DNA of 9,793 nucleotides from Candidatus Thorarchaeota archaeon (GTDB lineage Archaea > Asgardarchaeota > Thorarchaeia > Thorarchaeales > Thorarchaeaceae). Of the stretch, positions 1 through 5,235 are shown one piece after another (the first letter of the stretch is position 1; every line of letters begins with the position of its first letter). A model generated the notes under the pieces. The model had not been told where the DNA came from. It searched no databases and saw only the letters and a program-made list of their open reading frames with translations. The position numbers were made by a program, and so were the translations under genes. The stretch covers positions 1-9,793 of the forward strand of contig SDOA01000138.1 of NCBI GenBank assembly GCA_004524595.1, written 5' to 3'.

Positions 1-2
1 CA

Positions 3-2894
3 GATGCTCAAAACACCGATGTTGTGCAATTTGTGACAGATGGTGATGCGTCTGATACTGACTTCTATGAGACCAATTGGAATATTGAAACTCGATTAGA
101 TTATTCTACAACTCCAGCTCTCTCAGATGACCGTGGTAATGTAGATACTTCCGATCTTATCGGCTCTGGAAGTGTAACCTACTATGGCTCCAGTCTTTCC
201 CCTCTTGCTAACGAAACCGATGTCTGGATTCTACATGATGTTTCTGGAGCATGGAGTGGAAACCTAGATGCTGGCAGCTTTAGCATCACCAGTATCGGTT
301 CTTCTTCCCAAGTCCGATTGAATACCTATACCTTCAAGATTGTGTTTGAAGGTGCTGGTTCTGGTGGAGCTGATCTCTATTATTCTACTAGTCTAGTTGA
401 TACATTCATCACCGACCGAATTGAGATATTTGAAGCCGGTACCGTTGATGACCGCATTAATATTAATACCAACTGTGAGGTCTGGTGGAAAGCTAGGTAC
501 GAGTATGATGGTACCGCCGTACAGAGTTCTCTAACAATTGAGCTTAATGGGTCTAGAACTCTAATCTGGGACTCTGTTGACCTCTATTGGCGATGGGCTG
601 AGTCTTGGAGTAGTCCTTATTCTGCAGGATTTGATGTTGATTCAGTAACTGAAACCGGGTATGGAATCTCATCTTGGACAATTTCTACAACTACTCAACA
701 AGTGATATGGGATGCCCTAATCATAACCATAACTGATCCTATCGATCAACGAATCAACATCAATACGAATGCTACAGGTATCTTGCTCAGTGCTGTATAC
801 GCCTTTGATGGAATGCCATTCGATGGTGACTTCACACTGAACAATAGTATCTTCCAATATGCACTGCCCCAGAGACAAGCTTACACAGTATCATCTGTGT
901 CTGATTATTATCATGGAATCACTGTGATTCAGAGTAATGATGTTACATTCTGTATCTGGGATCGCGTGTTGGTTGTGTCTGTTGATGCAGATGAGATATT
1001 CAATGATCCTGATGATGAGGTGAGAATCAGTGTTGTGCTCCACTACGAATTCGATGGCGCACAAATTACTGAAGGTACATTTACTATCGCAGGCTATCCT
1101 CTTACACACACCGAATCTGGAATATGGGAAGCTCTGATTACTGAGAGTACATTCATCACTGTAGATTTTGCTGATTTGGTAGTCTGTGAAGCAACGCTCT
1201 ATGGAATCAGTGGATACAACATGAACAGCAACTCCGTCACAGTATACTGGGATAGACTCCAGTTCTATTCTGTGATTGCTTCTGATGAGCGAGTCAATAT
1301 TGGCGATACAATAGATATCATTTGGAGTGTGCGCCTTGAGAATGCTGGTCTATCAATCACATCTGGCCTTACAGCTCTGATGACTGGTGATATCTCACTT
1401 TCACTTGTTGCAGGCACATATTCTGGGTCAGTATCGCAGACATCTGTAGGTTCTCTCACAATCGCAATAATCAGCGCATCATATGGAGCGATTGATCAAT
1501 TCATTCAGACTGCATCAGATGTCACGGTAATATGGGACAGAATAAAACTGACATCAATCACTGCCACCTCCCTCTCACAGGATGTTGGCGTTGCCACTGA
1601 AATCCATGTAACCCTGGTCTATGAATATGATGATACTCCTGTGATTGATGGCGCAGTCAACTTGGGTGCTGATGGAACCACTATTGCTATGTCCTTCGAT
1701 TCGACAGGTAGCTTCTGGGAAGCTTCAGTCACCAAGAATACTGCTAGTAGCTACACCTTCAGTGTTGCTAGTGTTTCTGACAACATTCACGGCATCTCCT
1801 CTCTCAATTTGAATGGATTGAGTGTGGAGGTTGAGTGGGTTGCAACTCCAGGATTTATTCCTGATACGATGACCCTGATGATTGTAGGTGGTGGAGCGGG
1901 TATTGCTATTCTAGGTCTTGCTATTGTAGCAATGCGAAGGAGAGGTGGTGAGGCTGCTGTTAGTTTAGTAGATATTGTGCAGACTGATTTCGAAAGTATT
2001 GAGGTTATTGAATCATCAGAGCCTGCTGAAATCATCCTCGAAGATGTAGAAACAGATTTAGTGGTTGAAGAACCCGTGTCTGATGAGATTGTTCCTTCAG
2101 AACCTGAACCAGATTCAGTACCTGATGACATTGAAAGTGCGGCCGACCATCAAGAATTCGAGGAGGTTGCTCCAACAGAAATTGAAATCGAAGAATCAAG
2201 TGACATCCTTCCTGAAACAGAACTCGAGCCTGTCGAAGAAATGGAGATAACTCCAGAAGAGGTCACGTCTGAAGAACCCCTCGAACCAGAACTTGAATCT
2301 GTTGAATCGATGGAGGTCCCTCTAGAAGAGGTTGTTACGGAAGAACCCCTCGAGTCAGAGATTGATGCCATAGAAGATGTGGTAGACATTAAACCAGGGG
2401 GCGAAGAAACTACTCCTATTGAAGAAGTGTCTCCGGAAATTTCCACCATTGAACACGAAGATATAGAGACTGACGTTTCTTTAGAACCAGAGATTGAAGA
2501 ACCAATTCCTGATATCGAACCTGAAATACGCATTGAGGAGGTTGCACTTGAAGATCTCTCAAAAGAAGAAATTCTTGACCGTCTACCTCCTGAGGTTCGC
2601 GATGCCATTCCAGAAGGAGACCTAGAGAAGATGTCTCAGAAAGAGGCACAATCCCTGCTGAAGTCGTACAGTCCTGCAAAAGAGCCATTGCCAGAAATAG
2701 AACCCAGTGCACCCCCCTCTTCAGCTCTCCAAGCAGCTCTAGGTGGACATACACTCTCAGAACTTGATAAGAAGGAACTTCTCAAATTACTACCTGCGGA
2801 TATCCGAGACACCATTAGCCCAGGAGAATTAAGACGCCTTTCAAAGAGGGAGCTCATTAGTCTTCTCGAATCGGTTCTAGATGTTGAAGAGTAG
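3..2894 (+). CDS. Large repeat-containing surface protein with one membrane helix and a long acidic cytoplasmic tail (5' end missing)
   Basis: The reading frame is open to the left edge (first full codon at 3), so the true start and signal peptide lie outside; the GTG at 24 is only an internal codon. 963 residues are visible, numbered here from position 3. Residues 1-137 form a beta-rich, Ser/Thr/Gly-rich region. Residues ~138-612 hold about five repeats of 83-101 residues, each opening with a Trp-Asp(-Arg) motif (see the repeat entry). Residues ~622-644 are a Gly-rich hydrophobic membrane helix followed at once by Arg-Arg-Arg, a stop-transfer signal putting the N-terminal part outside. Residues ~648-850 are extremely rich in Glu, Asp, Pro, Val and Ile with almost no basic residues. 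The C-terminus carries two copies of a 37-residue helical motif. I do not recognise a named family. The layout suggests an adhesin- or receptor-like surface protein whose tail binds something inside the cell; that role is inference. A hairpin terminator follows the TAG stop. Confidence 0.88.
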   Translation, partial: DAQNTDVVQFVTDGDASDTDFYETNWNIETRLDYSTTPALSDDRGNVDTSDLIGSGSVTYYGSSLSPLANETDVWILHDVSGAWSGNLDAGSFSITSIGSSSQVRLNTYTFKIVFEGAGSGGADLYYSTSLVDTFITDRIEIFEAGTVDDRININTNCEVWWKARYEYDGTAVQSSLTIELNGSRTLIWDSVDLYWRWAESWSSPYSAGFDVDSVTETGYGISSWTISTTTQQVIWDALIITITDPIDQRININTNATGILLSAVYAFDGMPFDGDFTLNNSIFQYALPQRQAYTVSSVSDYYHGITVIQSNDVTFCIWDRVLVVSVDADEIFNDPDDEVRISVVLHYEFDGAQITEGTFTIAGYPLTHTESGIWEALITESTFITVDFADLVVCEATLYGISGYNMNSNSVTVYWDRLQFYSVIASDERVNIGDTIDIIWSVRLENAGLSITSGLTALMTGDISLSLVAGTYSGSVSQTSVGSLTIAIISASYGAIDQFIQTASDVTVIWDRIKLTSITATSLSQDVGVATEIHVTLVYEYDDTPVIDGAVNLGADGTTIAMSFDSTGSFWEASVTKNTASSYTFSVASVSDNIHGISSLNLNGLSVEVEWVATPGFIPDTMTLMIVGGGAGIAILGLAIVAMRRRGGEAAVSLVDIVQTDFESIEVIESSEPAEIILEDVETDLVVEEPVSDEIVPSEPEPDSVPDDIESAADHQEFEEVAPTEIEIEESSDILPETELEPVEEMEITPEEVTSEEPLEPELESVESMEVPLEEVVTEEPLESEIDAIEDVVDIKPGGEETTPIEEVSPEISTIEHEDIETDVSLEPEIEEPIPDIEPEIRIEEVALEDLSKEEILDRLPPEVRDAIPEGDLEKMSQKEAQSLLKSYSPAKEPLPEIEPSAPPSSALQAALGGHTLSELDKKELLKLLPADIRDTISPGELRRLSKRELISLLESVLDVEE
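405..1841 (+). repeat. Five tandem ~95-residue extracellular domains with a Trp-Asp-Arg start motif
   Basis: Repeat units inside the surface-protein gene begin at a conserved (V/I)xWDRh or xTDRI motif: Asp138 (codon at 414), then Trp236 (708), Trp319 (957), Trp416 (1248) and Trp511 (1533); a final VEVEW at Trp612 (1836) closes the array. Spacing is 99, 83, 97, 95 and 101 residues. Most units also share a central YEFDG/YEYDG/YAFDG segment about 30 residues after the Trp and an (Y/H)GI segment some 15 residues before the next Trp. The alternating hydrophobic pattern implies all-beta, Ig-like sandwich folds, but I cannot assign a known domain family. The units have diverged strongly, so this is an old duplication rather than a recent DNA repeat. 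Confidence 0.75.
2223..2360 (+). repeat. Tandem 69-bp (23-residue) duplication in the acidic tail
   Basis: Two adjacent 23-codon units, 2223-2291 and 2292-2360, lie in the acidic cytoplasmic region. They encode LEPVEEMEITPEEV... and LESVESMEVPLEEV..., both running into EEPLE(P/S)E. I count 15 of 23 identical residues and about 49 of 69 identical bases with no gap. This is a direct in-frame duplication and shows how the acidic tail lengthens. Confidence 0.8.
2556..2873 (+). repeat. Two copies of a 37-residue helical motif at the surface protein's C-terminus
   Basis: Copy A (2556-2666, residues 852-888) begins LSKEEILDRLPPEVRD and copy B (2763-2873, residues 921-957) begins LDKKELLKLLPADIRD. 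They align without a gap over 37 residues with 17 identities. The shared skeleton is Lx-K-x-E-hL-xx-LP-xxh-RD-x-I-xx-G-x-L-xx-h-S-xx-E-xx-S-LL-x-S. Each copy looks like a short helix, a Leu-Pro turn, a second short segment and a final helix. A Pro/Ser/Ala-rich linker (~32 residues) separates them. Being at the very end of a cytoplasmic tail, they are candidates for a paired protein-binding module; that function is inference. Confidence 0.8.
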
Positions 2895-2901
2895 AGATGA
2901 G

Positions 2902-2931
2902 AAGACTTCCAATGAATAGCGGAAGTCTTTT
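2902..2931 (+). terminator. Hairpin terminator after the surface-protein gene
   Basis: AAGACTTCC (2902-2910) pairs perfectly with GGAAGTCTT (2921-2929), giving a 9-bp stem and a 10-base loop, with a run of four T (2928-2931). It starts 7 bases after the stop codon and ends before the zinc-ribbon gene, so it probably separates the two transcription units. Confidence 0.6.
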
Positions 2932-2966
2932 CATTACCTCCCTTGATATTTGAACCGATATAGAGA

Positions 2967-3287
2967 ATGAAGATAGAAGCTACATCCTGCAATCGATGTA
3001 ATCGGACCATTATTCCTCCAAGACGAATCTGTCCTTATTGTGGACAGACAGCTGGAATCATGGAGCAGGTTGTTCTTGATAACAATGGGACAATCATTAG
3101 TTACACGACTCTCAATATATCTCCTGAAGGATCGTCACAAATTAGGCTCGCTTTGGTTAAATTGGAAAAGGATGCGGTTGTGCTCTGTCTGGCAGATGAG
3201 AATAAGATCGAGGAGATTGAGATAGGTTTACAGGTTGAACTAACATTAGATAATGAAACAAGATTTCGCTATAGAGTTATCAGGTGA
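2967..3287 (+). CDS. Short DUF35-type zinc-ribbon / OB-fold acyl-CoA-binding protein
   Basis: This 106-residue protein opens with a zinc ribbon: Cys8-x2-Cys11 and Cys22-x2-Cys25, the second pair inside PPRRICPYCG, the signature of the rubredoxin-like ribbon of DUF35 proteins. The rest (residues ~33-106) is beta-rich and fits the family's OB-fold, including a GTIISYTTL strand and an IRLALVKLE strand. In archaea such proteins usually act with thiolase/HMG-CoA synthase or other acyl-CoA enzymes and hold or channel the CoA substrate. Here the next gene is an acyl-CoA dehydrogenase 63 bases downstream, consistent with a shared role. The protein is shorter than the usual 120-150 residues because it lacks the N-terminal helix; the ATG at 2967 is the first in-frame Met close to the ribbon, and no strong ribosome binding site is visible. 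The family call is good; the partner enzyme is inferred. Confidence 0.82.
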   Translation: MKIEATSCNRCNRTIIPPRRICPYCGQTAGIMEQVVLDNNGTIISYTTLNISPEGSSQIRLALVKLEKDAVVLCLADENKIEEIEIGLQVELTLDNETRFRYRVIR

Positions 3288-3310
3288 TGACTATTGGCAT
3301 TTAGTTATGG

Positions 3311-3320
3311 ATTTAAGTAA
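3311..3320 (+). promoter_or_regulatory. Possible archaeal TATA box for the acyl-CoA dehydrogenase gene
   Basis: ATTTAAGTAA lies about 35 bases before the ATG at 3351 and resembles the archaeal TATA consensus. With the usual ~26-base distance, transcription would start near 3341 and give a very short leader; this fits the absence of a clear ribosome binding site. It could equally be chance AT-rich sequence in the 63-base spacer. Confidence 0.35.
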
Positions 3321-3350
3321 GGAATCCTCAGGCCAAATTAGGTTTCTACG

Positions 3351-4520
3351 ATGGTAACGTATCTTTCAAATGCATTATGGACAGAAGACGAGATAAAATT
3401 CAGAGAGGAAGTCCAAGCTTTTTGTAGCAAAGAAATTGGTCCCATTGCTGATGAGATAGACAAGGGCCCCTATCCTAGAGAATTACTACATAAGATTGGA
3501 AAAGTAGGTTATATGGGTGTCCATCATGATAAATCAGTGGGTGGATCAAATAGAGGACTTTCTTATGAGATTATAGTGGCTGAAGAGATATCTGCAGTTA
3601 ATGGTGGTCTTGATATGGCTCGCATGGCATCAACTACTCTCTATGGAATGCCTATAGCGAGATTTGGAACAGAAGAACAAAAGAAGAAATATCTCGAACC
3701 TGTCGTTTCTGGCGATAAGATTGGGTGTATCGGAATTACCGAACCAGACGTAGGATCCGACACCGCTGGGATGAAGACCCGTGCAGAGAAAGATGGTGAT
3801 GACTGGATTCTCAACGGTGAAAAGCGCTACATTACAAATGGAAGTCAAGCTGATTACATGTGTGCCTTTGCCATTACTGATCCTAACGTCAGATCAAAGG
3901 ATGGAATGTCCGCTTTCATCATAGATACAAAATCTGATGGTTTTAGTGTTGTACAGGACCATGACTTACTCGGAATGAAATCTGCTAGAGTTTCTTGGCT
4001 GAAATTAGATAATGTTCGTGTGCCTTCAGATATGGTCCTCGGAGAACTTGGGCAGGGATTCCATATTTTAATGGATGAATTAGACTCCGAACGCACTGCT
4101 ATTGCTGGTGAGGCAATTGGCTATGGACGAACACCCTACGAGATTGCAGTCAAATATTCAACTGAGCGTCACCAGTTCGGGCGTCCCATTAGTGCTTTTG
4201 AAGGAGTAAGTTTCAAGATTGCAGACATGGCAATGAAACTAGAAGCAGGTCGTGCACTCACTCTTACTGCTGCAAGGATGTATGACCGTGGAGAGAAGAT
4301 TACAAAACAAGCATCAATAGCAAAGCTCTATACCACTGAAGCTGCGATTCAAATCACTAACGATGCGCTCCAGATACTCGGTGGGGCTGGATACACAACA
4401 GATTATCCCGTTGAACGTTTCTTACGAGATGCAAGATTGATGACCATCGGGGGCGGGACTGCCGAGATCCTGAGATTCCTTATCCAAAGGGAAGTCTACA
4501 AGGAGTTCTTTCCTAGATAA
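3351..4520 (+). CDS. Acyl-CoA dehydrogenase (isovaleryl/long-chain-like active site)
   Basis: At 389 residues this has the standard length of the FAD-dependent acyl-CoA dehydrogenases, which form a trans-2,3 double bond in acyl-CoA and pass electrons to an electron-transfer flavoprotein. Signature 1 is visible as GITEPDVGSDTAGM (~residues 132-145), and signature 2 as QILGGAGYTTDYPVERFLRD near the C-terminus. In medium-chain enzymes the catalytic Glu sits in a YEGT motif; here that motif reads IGGGT, with Gly368 at the Glu position. Instead Glu247 in MDELDSERTAIAGE matches the base used by isovaleryl-CoA and long-chain dehydrogenases, so the enzyme should be active. Substrate is not decided by sequence alone; a branched- or longer-chain acyl-CoA is the better guess. 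It follows the DUF35-type gene by 63 bases, and a terminator follows it. No ETF genes are in view. Confidence 0.95.
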   Translation: MVTYLSNALWTEDEIKFREEVQAFCSKEIGPIADEIDKGPYPRELLHKIGKVGYMGVHHDKSVGGSNRGLSYEIIVAEEISAVNGGLDMARMASTTLYGMPIARFGTEEQKKKYLEPVVSGDKIGCIGITEPDVGSDTAGMKTRAEKDGDDWILNGEKRYITNGSQADYMCAFAITDPNVRSKDGMSAFIIDTKSDGFSVVQDHDLLGMKSARVSWLKLDNVRVPSDMVLGELGQGFHILMDELDSERTAIAGEAIGYGRTPYEIAVKYSTERHQFGRPISAFEGVSFKIADMAMKLEAGRALTLTAARMYDRGEKITKQASIAKLYTTEAAIQITNDALQILGGAGYTTDYPVERFLRDARLMTIGGGTAEILRFLIQREVYKEFFPR

Positions 4521-4521
4521 T

Positions 4522-4558
4522 ACGAGGGAATCTTCCCCTCGTTATCATTCTTTATTTT
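4522..4558 (+). terminator. Hairpin terminator after the acyl-CoA dehydrogenase gene
   Basis: ACGAGGG (4522-4528) pairs with CCCTCGT (4536-4542), a 7-bp GC-rich stem with a 7-base loop. A T-rich tract (TATCATTCTTTATTTT, 4543-4558) follows. It begins one base after the TAA stop codon. The same T-rich tract could contain the TATA element of the next gene. Confidence 0.65.
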
Positions 4559-4615
4559 GTCAAAAACTATTTCTTAGATAAATGTCCATCAAAAGGATAC
4601 ACGTTCTACGATATT

Positions 4616-4620
4616 GGGGA
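4616..4620 (+). promoter_or_regulatory. Shine-Dalgarno-like site deciding the longin-like gene's start
   Basis: GGGGA lies 6 bases before the ATG at 4627. No comparable site precedes the earlier in-frame ATG at 4582, and the conserved domain begins right after 4627, so 4627 is preferred. Confidence 0.5.
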
Positions 4621-4626
4621 ATAAAA

Positions 4627-5190
4627 ATGGCTGATTTAGAATATTTGATGGTATTCACAGATGCAGGATTGCCAATCTATAGTAAGTGTTTTGGAACCTT
4701 CTGTAAAACCGCATTTAAAAATCCTGAATTACTCTCTGGATTTTTGTCAGCACTTCAGACATTGCCCCTGACTATTTCTTCCGACCTTAGTTTAGATTCA
4801 GTAAAGATGGGTCCAACAGAAATGCGATTTTCACGAACAACCCCAAGTGGACATACAATTGTCGTTGGATTACATGAGGACAAAAAGGAAATAGCAGACA
4901 AGGTATTCGATGCAGTATCTGGCATTCTTAGTTCTGACCGTTTTGTGGGTGTTGATTGGGATTTTATCTCTTCGGATATTATGCATGAATTTGAATCCCA
5001 GTTATTGAATACCGCTCTCATTGATGCATTACATGAGCATGGTGGATTTGAAGATCAGTGTCCTCTTGGAGATAACTGTCCAATTCACACAAATGCTCTT
5101 CAATATAAGACAAAACGGGTCAAAGTCTGGGATATGATAAAAGGGAAATATGCAGCGATGAAAGCTAGAATGAGTGGTCCCAGCTTGTAA
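4627..5190 (+). CDS. Longin/roadblock-like small protein with C-terminal CPLG-CPxH motif
   Basis: The 187-residue protein has no membrane segment. Its N-terminal ~110 residues follow a pattern common in Asgard archaeal longin-like proteins: a first strand reading EYLMVFTDAGLPIYS (residues 5-19), a helix NPELLSGFLSALQTL (~32-46), then strands with SLDSVKMGPTEMRFSR and SGHTIVVGLHED, and a helix KEIADKVFDAVSGIL. Longin and roadblock folds bind or regulate small GTPases; that this one does so is inference. The C-terminal part is less usual: Cys145-x5-Cys151-x2-His154 in CPLGDNCPIHTNAL, which could bind a metal, followed by a Lys/Arg-rich helix. An in-frame ATG at 4582 would add 15 residues (202 in total), but those do not fit the domain. 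The gene stands between a terminator and the convergent junction, so it is probably transcribed alone. The fold is recognised from the pattern only, and the exact function is unknown. Confidence 0.78.
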   Translation: MADLEYLMVFTDAGLPIYSKCFGTFCKTAFKNPELLSGFLSALQTLPLTISSDLSLDSVKMGPTEMRFSRTTPSGHTIVVGLHEDKKEIADKVFDAVSGILSSDRFVGVDWDFISSDIMHEFESQLLNTALIDALHEHGGFEDQCPLGDNCPIHTNALQYKTKRVKVWDMIKGKYAAMKARMSGPSL

Positions 5191-5198
5191 TTTCCATT

Positions 5199-5230
5199 AA
5201 AAAAATGAGGGGGAGGAGGGATATTCCTCC
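5199..5230 (-). terminator. Terminator in the convergent junction, serving the minus-strand genes
   Basis: GGAGG (5215-5219) and CCTCC (5226-5230) form a 5-bp GC stem with a 6-base loop. Read on the minus strand, a T7 tract (complement of 5199-5205) follows 9 bases later. T-tracts are the main termination signal in archaea. The 45-base junction 5191-5235 holds nothing else; the plus-strand gene could use the hairpin but has no T-run after it. Confidence 0.45.
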
Positions 5231-5235
5231 ATCCA

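Noticed and set aside
24..26. GTG at 24 as the true start of the surface protein
   Set aside because: The frame is open to the window edge, there is no signal peptide after it, and residues before it continue the same kind of sequence; the gene is cut by the edge.
1787..2131. 114-residue minus-strand open frame beneath the membrane helix region
   Set aside because: It is antisense to a clearly coding frame and its composition mirrors that frame's codons.
2223..2360. Repeat considered as a CRISPR-like or mobile-element repeat
   Set aside because: The units are directly adjacent without spacers, in frame and protein-coding; there are no inverted ends or target duplications.
2150..2608. 152-residue Ser/Thr-rich open frame on the minus strand under the acidic tail
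   Set aside because: It is the antisense image of GAA/GAG/TCT-rich codons of the surface protein; low complexity, no start signal, no recognisable domain.
3351..4520. Possible inactive acyl-CoA dehydrogenase because the usual catalytic Glu is Gly
   Set aside because: The alternative base position (Glu247) is filled, as in isovaleryl-CoA and long-chain enzymes, so loss of function is not indicated.
4582..4626. Upstream ATG of the longin-like gene at 4582
   Set aside because: The extra 15 residues do not fit the domain start, and the Shine-Dalgarno-like GGGGA precedes the ATG at 4627. It is not excluded as a leaderless start.
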